NCBI GenBank assembly: GCA_001778355.1
Contig: MFGS01000199.1
Location: forward strand, 1 to 20,001
From: Candidatus Firestonebacteria bacterium RIFOXYA2_FULL_40_8
GTDB taxonomy: Bacteria; Oederibacteriota; D2-FULL-39-29
Length of the DNA stretch: 20,001 nt
Direction of reading: 5' to 3'
Shown here: positions 1 through 7,673 of the stretch, one piece after another
Layout of the letters: each line of letters starts with the position of its first letter
Position numbering within the stretch: position 1 is the first letter of the stretch
Position numbers and translations under genes: made by a program
Notes under the pieces: model-generated
What the model was told of the DNA's origin: nothing
Databases searched by the model: none
Seen by the model: the letters and a program-made list of their open reading frames with translations, nothing else

Positions 1-1
1 C

Positions 2-271
2 ATGCAGGAGGAAAAATTCAATAATACTACAAGAGGTGAAGGCGATGCGCCTTTCCGGGAGATAGAAAAACGGGAACTGGAAAATATAGTAAAAGACGCG
101 CTGAATAAACTGACTAAAGAGCAAAAGACCATAGTTATTCTTCATAAATATCAGGATTTAAAGTATGAGGAAATAGCAGAGATATTTAACAAGGATTTCA
201 ACTGGGTTAAATGGCAGTTGAAAACCGCGTACGATGAGCTTGAAAAACTCTTAAAACCCTTTTTAAAGTGA
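2..271 (+). CDS. ECF-type RNA polymerase sigma factor, C-terminal part (5' end outside window)
   Basis: The 89 visible residues match sigma-70 region 4, which binds the -35 promoter element. The segment LTKEQKTIVILHKYQDL is followed by the helix-turn-helix YEEIAEIFNKDFNWVKWQLK and a closing leucine helix. ECF sigma factors are usually 160-200 residues, so region 2 probably lies upstream of the window and the ATG at base 2 is likely an internal methionine. The recognition helix has two tryptophans where most relatives have a short G/S-rich stretch before VKSRL. The gene stands 110 bp upstream of a zinc-finger anti-sigma factor, the usual partner arrangement, so the two probably form a regulatory pair. 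The region 4 call is firm; its regulon cannot be read from the sequence. Confidence 0.85.
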   Translation: MQEEKFNNTTRGEGDAPFREIEKRELENIVKDALNKLTKEQKTIVILHKYQDLKYEEIAEIFNKDFNWVKWQLKTAYDELEKLLKPFLK

Positions 272-285
272 GAAATGGCTAAAAA

Positions 286-302
286 CCCTTGTAATACAAG
301 GG
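286..302 (+). other. Short perfect hairpin between sigma and anti-sigma genes
   Basis: CCCTTGT and ACAAGGG pair perfectly around the loop AAT. The hairpin is flanked by A-runs on both sides. On the plus strand no T-run follows, so it does not look like a terminator for the sigma gene. On the minus strand it would be followed by five T, but no minus-strand gene ends here. It may act as an RNA stability or partial attenuation element between the two genes; that is inference. Confidence 0.45.
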
Positions 303-381
303 AAAAACAGTGTAAAAAATAGCAAAAAAACCACTTCCGAAGGAAATTCTCGTTCGTAGTATATAGTAGAGGAGAATACCA

Positions 382-1755
382 ATGAGTGAATGTGACAAGC
401 TGAAAATAGCGGAGTACAACGAGGGAGGGCTTTCCGGAGCCGACCTTTTCGCTATGGAAGAACATTTAAAAGAATGCTCTTCTTGTTTCGCTTATCAGAA
501 AGAGAATGAAAAACTTGGTAAACTCTTAAACGTCTGGGAAGAAAAATCGGAGTTTGGAAAAGTTTTTGATACGAAACTTCTGACAAATGTCCAGATCCTT
601 ATGACAAAGCAGCAGCGTGTTTCTTTTGCTTTTGCTTCTGTCTGGAAAACAGCGGTTGCGTTCTGCCTGATGTTTGTGGTTATATCGGCCTACAAGAATA
701 CTCTTTATGATGCTTCTCTTCAAAACCTCAAAGTTATCTCCAAAACGGAGTTTACTTCTAAAACAGACATCAAAGATTTTAAACTGTTTGTCACCCATAG
801 ATTATGCAGGGAAATGGCAAAGATGTCTTCTGATCAGAAAAGCCTCGTAAATTATGAACTCATGCTTTCCGTTCCCGAGAATATCTTGATAGAAGAACAG
901 AAAAGCGACTTGCGTGAGCTTTTAACCGAAGGTGTAAGAGCCCAGGAAGCGAAAAGGAATATTGCCTTAAGGTTCCTTGACGGGACGGTTAATGTAATAG
1001 AGGAAACGTTAAAAGTGGATCTTTCTTTTGCGGCTGTAAAAGGATCCGAAAATGTATTACCGGTGTCCATGTATAGACAGGCTACTTTGAATTTTGAAAA
1101 CGGAAAATATGAAGCCGCTTTTAATGGCTATTACGCTCTTGTATACGGGCAGATAGGAGTAGATGAGCTGTTATCCTGTTCTTCTCTTTTCCGTATGGCT
1201 TTCATAAAAGATATGCAGAAAAGCAGGGATGAAGCTTCATTTTATTATAAACTTGTTGCTGAAAAGTATCCTGCTAGCGCCCAGGCGGTAATGGCCGGGG
1301 AAATGAGTAAATTTTCAAAACAGAAAAATTCTCTTGAAGCTAAAATAAAGCAGTTGAAGAACGGGATAGAGGGCGAGGGGGATTCAAATAAATATTTTAA
1401 AATTGCGGGATTGTATCTTTCCATGGAGGAATTTGAACGGGCAGCTGAATATTATAAACGCTCTCTTGAAAAGTTCGACGGCGCTTTAGCCGCGCGTGCG
1501 CGTTTGAACGCCGGCTGGTGCTATAAAAATACCGGAAATTATAAAGAAGCCGCAAAAATGTTTGAAACCGTTACCTCGGACAAGACCTATAAAATGTTCG
1601 CGGATTATGAGCTTTCCCTGGCGTATGTTAAACTCGGAGAGTTTGAAAAAGCGGCTGCGGTGTCAACGCTGAAGGAAGAAAACAAAGAAGAGAATTTTGA
1701 GATCTATAGTACTTTAATCAAAAAGTATTTTAACGCCGTCAATAACGGACGGTAA
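382..1755 (+). CDS. Anti-sigma factor: zinc finger, one membrane span, TPR-like periplasmic domain
   Basis: The N-terminus is a zf-HC2/anti-sigma zinc finger: Cys4, then His28-x3-Cys32-x2-Cys35 in HLKECSSC. Such domains bind and hold an ECF sigma factor at the inner face of the membrane. One hydrophobic span lies at about residues 83-103. The remaining ~350 residues lie beyond the membrane and hold helical repeats with TPR-like spacing, for example around residues 225-310 and clearly at 335-430 (AAEYYKRSLEKF, AGWCYKNTGNYKEAAKMFE). The start is supported by GAGGAGA six bases upstream. It follows the sigma gene and precedes the two large membrane proteins by 13 bp, so co-transcription is likely. 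The TPR part may sense a protein partner or envelope state, perhaps the coiled-coil proteins encoded next; that is inference. Confidence 0.82.
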   Translation: MSECDKLKIAEYNEGGLSGADLFAMEEHLKECSSCFAYQKENEKLGKLLNVWEEKSEFGKVFDTKLLTNVQILMTKQQRVSFAFASVWKTAVAFCLMFVVISAYKNTLYDASLQNLKVISKTEFTSKTDIKDFKLFVTHRLCREMAKMSSDQKSLVNYELMLSVPENILIEEQKSDLRELLTEGVRAQEAKRNIALRFLDGTVNVIEETLKVDLSFAAVKGSENVLPVSMYRQATLNFENGKYEAAFNGYYALVYGQIGVDELLSCSSLFRMAFIKDMQKSRDEASFYYKLVAEKYPASAQAVMAGEMSKFSKQKNSLEAKIKQLKNGIEGEGDSNKYFKIAGLYLSMEEFERAAEYYKRSLEKFDGALAARARLNAGWCYKNTGNYKEAAKMFETVTSDKTYKMFADYELSLAYVKLGEFEKAAAVSTLKEENKEENFEIYSTLIKKYFNAVNNGR

Positions 1756-1768
1756 TCTGGGGGTGTCT

Positions 1769-4270
1769 ATGGCAGTAAAGAATGTAAAGAATTTGGAGTT
1801 GGAAAAACGTAAGCTGGAGTTCAAAAAGATCAAAGCGGAGATCGATAAGGTGGCGCAGGTACAGAAGTTCCTGGTCGTCGTTATCAGATTTTCCGTAACG
1901 ATCTTAATGGCTCTTCTCTTGTTCGTGTTTTTCATGGCGTTAAACTACGCCATGCCGATTTCTGCAAAGGTTTCCCAGTTCATGCTTTACGGTATTCTGG
2001 GGTATTTTGTTATATCCCTATTGTCCTATGTGATAAAACCTTTGTTTAACAAACCGGATGATGAAGCGCTCGCGCTTATGATAGAAAAACGTTATCCGCA
2101 GCTGCTTGACAGATTTATCTGCTCTGTAGAAATGAACAAAGAAGAAGCGGTGGCTAACTTCTCTCCGGGGCTTATTAAAGCGCTGTGGGTGGATACCGAC
2201 AAAGTTAAAAAAGCCTTAAAACTTGACTTAAGAAAAGCTCTTGCTTTTACAAAAGGTAAACAATATATAGGTATTGCTCTCGGACTTACCGTAGTAGCGT
2301 TTGTCGGCTCTATCGTCGCACCTGAATTCCTGCTTAAAAGTACCAGCGGTATAGCTCCCGTGAATAGATTTGTCTCCTCTCTTTTAAGAGGAAATACTTT
2401 AGATCCTGATATTTTAAAACAGGGAAAGGCCCTGGATCAGCAGCTTAAAGATAGACAGAAAATGATAGAAGAACTGAGAAATGTTCTGGCGGACCAGAAA
2501 AAATTCAACAACGACCTGAAAGATGCCATACAGGATAAAAAGGTTGACGATCAGAAACGCGCGGAAGAACTTGCGCAAAAAGATCCTGAGCTGGCGAATA
2601 AACCGTGGCTGCCGGGAAGAGACCCGCAATTTAAAAATCCCAATGTCGGCGGAGTTTCGGGAATAGTCACGAGCAACGGTAAACCGATGGCCGGTATATA
2701 TGTGGCTGTAAAAAGCGTAACAGATAAAAAGGCTAACGGTGTGGGCGCAAAAACAGATAAGAACGGTGTGTGGGTGATCAATAATCTGAATACAGACGGC
2801 AGTTATCAGTGTTGGGTTCTTAATATGCAATATAAAAGTCAGCCGCTTTCCTACTTTTCGGGTGTAGTCGTTGAAAAAGGAAGAGTGAGAACCGGCTATG
2901 ATTTTGCACTTAAGAAAAAACAGTTAGCAGAAGCCGCGCCGGATGACGGTTCGCCTCAAGCTCCTCAAAGCCAGAAACCGGAAGATATATTCAATGACAG
3001 TGATACCTATGAAGAACAGAAAGACGGTCCCAAAAAAGGCGGAGCAGCGGAAGATAAAATGTTCCCCAAAATGGATTTTGACAAATTAGAAAAGCCGGAA
3101 GACGCCGCGAAAGAAGCGGAGAAAAATAAGATAATACTTCCTGAGGATGAAAAAACAAAAGATCTGCCGAAAGAAAATAAACCTGAGGAAAAAAAGGAAG
3201 AAAAACTGCAGGAAATGGCAAAAGAACTCGAAAAGCAGGATCAAAAGAAAGATGAAAAACAGGATCCCGAGAAAAAAGAAGTTTCCGAAAAGCTGAAAGA
3301 TATTGCCGAAAAAATGGAAGAAATGAAGAAGGATGAGAACAAAAAGGACGAGAAGGAAAAGGATAAAGAAAGAAAAGAAATGGAAAAGAAGATGGAAGAA
3401 ACGGCAAAAAAGCTTGAGGAGATGAACAAGGAAGAAAAGGATGAAAAGCAGAAAGAAGTAAATGAGGAGATGGCAAAAGAATTGAAGAGAATGAACGAAG
3501 AAATGAAGAAGGAAGATGAGCTGAAAAAGCAGCAGGAAGATCTGGAAAAGAAGACCGACGAAATGGCAAAGAAAGAACAGATGAAAGATGCCAAGGATGA
3601 AGCTGAAAAGGCCAAGGAAAAACAGGATGACGCCGAGAAAGAGCTGCAAAAGTCTGAGATGGAAAAAGCCCTTGAAAAAGCCCTTGAAGCAGAAAAAAAG
3701 CTGGAAGAATCTCTTCAAAAGCTGATGGAAGAACAGAAGGAAATGGCTGATAAAAAGAACAAAGAAGATGAAATGGCAAAGAAGGACGAAGAAAAGAAAG
3801 ACGAAGAGAAAAAAGACGGTGAAAAGAAGGACGAAGAAAAGAAAGACGAAAAGACGGATGCGGAAAAGAAGGCCGAGGAAAAAGCTCTTGATGATCTGAA
3901 GAAAGAGATGGAAGATGCGGCCAAGAAAGATCAAATAGATGAGAAAAAGCTCGAAGAGTTGATGAAAGAGATGGAAGAAGCGCAGAAAAAGATGGAAGAG
4001 CTTGATAAGCAGAAAGCCGAAGAAATGAAGAAAAAGATAGAAGAAGTAAAGAAAGATATGAAAGACGAAAAGAAGATGAAGAGCAATGCCGGTGAATTGC
4101 AGAAGAAGATAGAGTCACTTGCAGGGCTTTTGGGAGAGCTTAAGAATAAAGCGTTCCTGGCTCAAAAACACGGTACCGATGAAGATCCTGTAGCCAACAT
4201 GACCAAGGATGAGGTTCCGTCGAAGTATAAGAAACTGGTGGATAAGTACAGGACGTCATTGTCCAAGTAA
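1769..4270 (+). CDS. Large membrane protein with beta-sandwich domain and Lys/Glu-rich helical region (paralogue 1)
   Basis: The function is unknown. Numbered from a GTG at 1763, there are three membrane spans (about 36-60, 71-92, 168-190). Between spans 2 and 3 lies the segment MIEKRYPQLLDRFICSVEMN, like the N-terminal part of DUF4175-type proteins. A short helical stretch (215-275) is followed by a beta-sandwich domain of the carboxypeptidase-regulatory type (about 295-385, VSGIVTSNGKPMAGIYVAV, repeated Asp/Gly turns). Then come about 330 residues made almost only of K, E, D, M and A, with heptad-like MAKELE segments, and a conserved tail ending VPSKYKKLVDKYR. The ATG at 1769 is preferred over the GTG because GGGGGTG (1759-1765) sits correctly only for the ATG. 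The stop is followed by an intrinsic terminator. It may be a structural or scaffolding envelope protein under sigma/anti-sigma control. DUF4175 kinship is a moderate-confidence judgement. Confidence 0.7.
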   Translation: MAVKNVKNLELEKRKLEFKKIKAEIDKVAQVQKFLVVVIRFSVTILMALLLFVFFMALNYAMPISAKVSQFMLYGILGYFVISLLSYVIKPLFNKPDDEALALMIEKRYPQLLDRFICSVEMNKEEAVANFSPGLIKALWVDTDKVKKALKLDLRKALAFTKGKQYIGIALGLTVVAFVGSIVAPEFLLKSTSGIAPVNRFVSSLLRGNTLDPDILKQGKALDQQLKDRQKMIEELRNVLADQKKFNNDLKDAIQDKKVDDQKRAEELAQKDPELANKPWLPGRDPQFKNPNVGGVSGIVTSNGKPMAGIYVAVKSVTDKKANGVGAKTDKNGVWVINNLNTDGSYQCWVLNMQYKSQPLSYFSGVVVEKGRVRTGYDFALKKKQLAEAAPDDGSPQAPQSQKPEDIFNDSDTYEEQKDGPKKGGAAEDKMFPKMDFDKLEKPEDAAKEAEKNKIILPEDEKTKDLPKENKPEEKKEEKLQEMAKELEKQDQKKDEKQDPEKKEVSEKLKDIAEKMEEMKKDENKKDEKEKDKERKEMEKKMEETAKKLEEMNKEEKDEKQKEVNEEMAKELKRMNEEMKKEDELKKQQEDLEKKTDEMAKKEQMKDAKDEAEKAKEKQDDAEKELQKSEMEKALEKALEAEKKLEESLQKLMEEQKEMADKKNKEDEMAKKDEEKKDEEKKDGEKKDEEKKDEKTDAEKKAEEKALDDLKKEMEDAAKKDQIDEKKLEELMKEMEEAQKKMEELDKQKAEEMKKKIEEVKKDMKDEKKMKSNAGELQKKIESLAGLLGELKNKAFLAQKHGTDEDPVANMTKDEVPSKYKKLVDKYRTSLSK

Positions 4271-4290
4271 GAAACGAAAAGAAACACCAG

Positions 4291-4324
4291 GAGGGGCAGC
4301 TGAAAATGCTGCCCCTCTTTTTTT
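4291..4324 (+). terminator. Intrinsic terminator after paralogue 1
   Basis: GAGGGGCAGC (4291-4300) pairs perfectly with GCTGCCCCTC (4308-4317) around a seven-base loop, and seven T follow at once. It lies 20 bp after the stop of the preceding gene. The second paralogue is therefore probably read through at reduced level or has its own promoter. Confidence 0.93.
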
Positions 4325-4362
4325 GTATCTAGATTTTGTATCAGTGTCCACCTAGAGTGAGA

Positions 4363-4391
4363 TCTCGTCCGCAATAATATTTGCTGCGAGA
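4363..4391 (+). repeat. Imperfect hairpin in the gap between the paralogues
   Basis: TCTCG-TCC-GCAA and TTGC-TG-CGAGA form an interrupted stem around the loop TAATAT. It lies just after the terminator. The ATCTCG/CGAGA words resemble the tandem hairpins at 4443-4506, so this may be a more diverged member of the same family. The 283-bp gap 4325-4607 holds no convincing gene. Confidence 0.5.
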
Positions 4392-4442
4392 CCTCGCCGC
4401 TGGGCGGGCCTGGACGGAGAATCATGCAGCCTTGCAATCTCC

Positions 4443-4506
4443 TCGAGAGATCCGCCAAATATGTAAGGCGGATCGTCGAGAGATCCGCCAAATATCACCT
4501 GGCGGA
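4443..4506 (+). repeat. Two tandem 33-bp hairpin repeats
   Basis: The 20-bp word TCGAGAGATCCGCCAAATAT occurs at 4443-4462 and again at 4476-4495, a period of 33 bp. In each unit the TCCGCC part pairs with a following GGCGGA: 4449-4456 with 4467-4474 (8 bp) and 4484-4489 with 4501-4506 (6 bp). The segment between the repeated word and the closing arm differs between units, but the arms still pair. It looks like a REP-type intergenic palindrome pair. Its role is unknown. Confidence 0.75.
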
Positions 4507-4607
4507 CGTGGAATCTTTTTTAAAGACACTTCCGAACTTAAAACTCATCCGTATTAATATGTGGGGGTACCGGTGGAGAAATAAAATAAAGCAGCAGGAG
4601 GACTCTC

Positions 4608-7118
4608 ATGACTAACAAAAAGCAAAAAAGTTTGAACCCTGAGTTGGAGTTCAAAAAGATCAAGGCGGAGATAGATAAGGTGGCGAAAGTCCAGAAACTT
4701 CTCGCTATGGTTATCAGATTCTCAGTTACGGTCTTGATGGTACTTCTCATGTTCGTATTCTTTATGGCTCTTAATTACGCCATGCCGATCTCTTCAAAGG
4801 TTTCTCAGTTCATCCTCTACGGATTACTTGCCTATTTTGTTATCTCCCTTCTTTCTTACGTCATTAAACCGCTGTTTGATAAAGTTAATGAGGAAGAACT
4901 GGCGCTCATGATAGAGAAACGATACCCGGCTCTCCTGGACCGGTTTATATGCTCCGTAGAAATGAATAAGACCGAAGCGGTTGCTAATTTCTCCCCCGAA
5001 CTTATTAAAGCCCTCTGGGTCGATACGGACAAAGTAAGAAATGCCTTAAAACTTGATATGCGTAAAGCGCTTGCATTTACAAAGGGAAAACAATATATCG
5101 TAATTGCTCTTGTCCTTACGGTTGTAGCATTTGTAGGCTCTATTGTGGCTCCTGAATTTCTGCTTAAAGGTACAAGCGGAATAAAACCGGTAAATAGTTT
5201 TGTTTCAAAGTTTCTTAGAGGTGATACTTTAGATCCTGATATGTTGAGACAGAGTAAAGCTATAGATCAGCAGTTAAAAGATAAAGACAAAATGATAGAA
5301 GACCTTAAAAACGTCCTGGCGAGCCAGAAGAAATTCAACAATGATCTTAAAGATACCATACAGGATAGAAAAGCCGAAGAGCAGAAACGCGCGGCTGAAC
5401 TTGCGCAGAAAGACCCTGAACTCGCGAAAAAGCCGTGGTTACCCGGAAGAGATCCTCAGTTTAAAAATCCTAATGTCGGCGGAGTTTCCGGAATAGTTAC
5501 GAGTAACGGTAAGCCGATGGCAGGCATATACGTAGCCGTAAAAAGCGTCACGGATAAAAAAGCGGCGGGTGTAGGGGTGAGAACAGACAAAGACGGCAAA
5601 TGGGTGGTGAATAATTTAAGCACCGACGGCAGTTATCAGGCCTGGGTGTTAAACTCCAGATATAAAAGCGAACCTCTTTCCTACTTTTCCGGCGTGGTTG
5701 TGGAAAAAGGAAGGGTGAGAACAGGTTATGATTTTGCTTTAAAAGCAAAAACACTGGCAGTTACCGATCCGAATGCGGCTCCGGCGGCTCCTCATACTCA
5801 AGCTCCTCAAAACCCGTTCTCGGATTCGGATACTTATGAAGAACCCAGAGCAGGGCAGTCAGCTCCTGCCGGTGATGATCCGTTGTTTCCTAAAATGGAT
5901 TTTGAACAGCAAAATCAGGAACAGGTGAATGCACAAGCCGAGAGAAATAGAATATTAATACAGCAGGAAAATGCGGCCCAGCAGGAACAACAGGCGCAGC
6001 AGCAACAGGATCCTCAACAGCAGCAGCAACAGCAGGATCAGAAATCACAGTGCAAGGAACAGAAACTGGACCAGATGGCGAAAGAGCTGGAACAGCAGAA
6101 CCAACAGCAGAATGAACAGAACCAGCAGCAAAAAGAGTGTTCGGAAAAGATGAAAGAACTTTCTGCGAAAATGGAAGACATGAAGAAAAATGATAATAAA
6201 CAAGATGACAAGCAGAAAGACAAGGAATGCAAGGAAATACAAAAGCAGCTGGAAGAAACTGCTAAACAGCTTGAAAATATCAATAAAGAAGAGAAAAACC
6301 AGGAAAGAAAAGAGTGCAATAAAGAGATGGCGAAAGAAATACAGAAGATGGCTGAAGAGATGAAGCAGGAAGAACAATTAAAGGCTGCGCAGGAAAATCT
6401 GGAAAAGCAAACCGAAGACCTTGCAAAGAAAGATCAGATTGAAAAAGAGAAAGATGCCAAGGATTGTGCGGAAAAAGCGAAAGAAAAACAGGATGAAACG
6501 CAGAAACAGCTTCAGAAGTCAGAGATGGAAAAAGCGCTTGAACAGGCGCTCGAAGCGGAAAAGAAACTTGAAGAGTGCTTGAGTAAATTAATGGAAGAAA
6601 AGCAGAAAATGACGGATCAACAGAGCAAAGACCGTGAAGAACAGGCAAAGAAAGAGGATGATAAGAAGAATGAAGAGAAATGCAATGAAGATCAAAAAAA
6701 GGTTGAGGATTTGGAGCAGGCCTTAAAAGATCAAGCGAAAAGTGATGAAGCCAAACTGGATGAGAAAAAGCTTGAAGAAATGATGAAGGAATTGGAAGAT
6801 GCAGCTAAGAAGATGGAAAATTGTGACAAAGCCAAAGCTGACGAGATAAAGAAAGAGATTGAACAGGTAAAGAAAGATCTTGCGGAAGAAGCTAAAGACA
6901 CTGAAAAGAAAGACGAGAAGAAATGCTCGCAAAGAAAGCAGGAGATAGCTAAGAAACTTGAGAGTTTAGCCGGACTGTTAGGCGAACTGAAAAACAAAGC
7001 TTTCCTTGCCCAGAAACACGGTACGGATGAAGACCCCGTGGCAAACATGACTAAAGATGAAGTTCCGTCCAAATATGTAAAGCTGGTTGGCAAATATAGA
7101 ACTGCTCTTTCTAAGTAA
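4608..7118 (+). CDS. Large membrane protein with beta-sandwich domain and Gln-rich, Cys-studded helical region (paralogue 2)
   Basis: This is a tandem paralogue of the preceding protein, with the same layout: three membrane spans (about 28-55, 65-90, 163-185), LLDRFICSVEMN at 109-120, a beta-sandwich domain at about 292-380, a variable Pro/Ala linker, a long helical region, and a near-identical tail from about 785 ending VPSKYVKLVGKYR. It differs in residues 430-775. A Gln-rich stretch (452-478) replaces Lys/Glu, and nine cysteines appear at 482, 511, 541, 570, 620, 657, 692, 739 and 773. The first four are spaced 29, 30 and 29 residues and each begins a helical repeat unit. Paralogue 1 has no cysteine in this region. 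The start follows AGGAGG by six bases. Disulfide cross-linked coils are one possible explanation. The function is not known. Confidence 0.72.
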   Translation: MTNKKQKSLNPELEFKKIKAEIDKVAKVQKLLAMVIRFSVTVLMVLLMFVFFMALNYAMPISSKVSQFILYGLLAYFVISLLSYVIKPLFDKVNEEELALMIEKRYPALLDRFICSVEMNKTEAVANFSPELIKALWVDTDKVRNALKLDMRKALAFTKGKQYIVIALVLTVVAFVGSIVAPEFLLKGTSGIKPVNSFVSKFLRGDTLDPDMLRQSKAIDQQLKDKDKMIEDLKNVLASQKKFNNDLKDTIQDRKAEEQKRAAELAQKDPELAKKPWLPGRDPQFKNPNVGGVSGIVTSNGKPMAGIYVAVKSVTDKKAAGVGVRTDKDGKWVVNNLSTDGSYQAWVLNSRYKSEPLSYFSGVVVEKGRVRTGYDFALKAKTLAVTDPNAAPAAPHTQAPQNPFSDSDTYEEPRAGQSAPAGDDPLFPKMDFEQQNQEQVNAQAERNRILIQQENAAQQEQQAQQQQDPQQQQQQQDQKSQCKEQKLDQMAKELEQQNQQQNEQNQQQKECSEKMKELSAKMEDMKKNDNKQDDKQKDKECKEIQKQLEETAKQLENINKEEKNQERKECNKEMAKEIQKMAEEMKQEEQLKAAQENLEKQTEDLAKKDQIEKEKDAKDCAEKAKEKQDETQKQLQKSEMEKALEQALEAEKKLEECLSKLMEEKQKMTDQQSKDREEQAKKEDDKKNEEKCNEDQKKVEDLEQALKDQAKSDEAKLDEKKLEEMMKELEDAAKKMENCDKAKADEIKKEIEQVKKDLAEEAKDTEKKDEKKCSQRKQEIAKKLESLAGLLGELKNKAFLAQKHGTDEDPVANMTKDEVPSKYVKLVGKYRTALSK

Positions 7119-7130
7119 AAATTAAGGAAT

Positions 7131-7490
7131 ACTTCAGGTAACCCTGTACCCGAACGTAGAGAGTGGTACAGGGCGAGAGGTTGGTACGTGCGTAAGTAGA
7201 ACTTGTAAGCTGACTGGTTTCTTAGTTTAAAAAAAGTAATAATACTCCAGGTAATCCTTTGCCATGCCCGAGAAAGGTCATGGCAGAGGACGAGAGGTTG
7301 GTAGGGTTGAAGTTAAACTTGTAAGCCGGCTGAGTTAGTAGTATAAAAACATAAAATTTACTCCAGGTAATCCCCTGCCATGCCCGAAAAAGGTCATGGC
7401 AGAGGACGAGAGGTTGGTAGGGCGGAAGTTAAACCTGTTAGCTGACTGGTTTCTTAGTTTTAAAAAAAGTAATAATACTCCAGGTAACCC
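7131..7490 (+). ncRNA. Candidate structured RNA: three tandem ~116-nt units plus a fourth start
   Basis: Units begin with ACTYCAGGTAA at 7131, 7244, 7360 and (partial) 7477. Each full unit has a long hairpin: 7142-7150/7165-7173, 7255-7268/7276-7290 and 7371-7384/7392-7406. The sequence of this stem in unit 1 differs wholly from units 2 and 3, yet it pairs perfectly. The 13-mer CGAGAGGTTGGTA follows in every unit (7174, 7291, 7407). Its AGGTT can pair with AACYT about 17 bases later, with a G-U pair in units 1 and 2 and G-C in unit 3. CCAG at the unit start could close with CTGG at its end in units 1 and 3. No reading frame is preserved. It lies 12 bp after paralogue 2 and ends at an intrinsic terminator. 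I do not recognise the family; orientation is inferred from that terminator. Confidence 0.65.
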
Positions 7491-7510
7491 CCAGTTACGT
7501 TTGGAGAAAG

Positions 7511-7551
7511 TGCCCGGTGATTGAAGTTCTGGTCGCCGGGCATTTTGTTTT
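7511..7551 (+). terminator. Intrinsic terminator ending the tandem RNA array
   Basis: TGCCCGGTGA (7511-7520) pairs with TCGCCGGGCA (7533-7542) through ten pairs including one G-U. A 12-base loop separates them and TTTTGTTTT follows. It ends transcription of the array and probably of the paralogue 2 transcript. A second small hairpin, GACCCG/CGGGTC, lies at 7552-7569. The remainder to 7673 shows nothing else. Confidence 0.88.
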
Positions 7552-7673
7552 GACCCGAAACTCCGGGTCTGATCTTTAGTCGAGATGGGTGTAAGTTGTT
7601 GGGGGTAAAATGGTAGTTGAAATTAAAATAGATTTATTTGTGGTATTTCTTTTATTTTATCTGTGATATCATC

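Noticed and set aside
2991..4118. Long minus-strand open frames opposite the Lys/Glu-rich coding region, including 3086-3934
   Set aside because: They are the antisense of AAA/GAA-type codons, giving meaningless Phe/Leu/Ser-rich translations with no start signals; the plus-strand protein is conserved with its paralogue.
4424..4615. A 63-codon plus-strand frame between the paralogues
   Set aside because: It runs through the tandem hairpin repeats and has no family resemblance or convincing ribosome site.
7131..7490. The 116-nt units as 5S rRNA-like copies
   Set aside because: The unit length and the words CGGAAGTTAA and GGTAG recall 5S rRNA, but the 5S helix and loop order, including the paired CCGAAC region, is not reproduced and the main hairpin differs.
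7131..7490. The 116-nt units as integron attC sites
   Set aside because: GTTAAAC occurs in units 2 and 3, but unit 1 has GTAGAAC, no matching inverse core is found, and there is no integrase or cassette gene.
7131..7490. The 116-nt units as a tandem riboswitch
   Set aside because: The array is followed by a terminator and then a minus-strand gene, so there is no downstream sense gene to control, and no known aptamer core was recognised.
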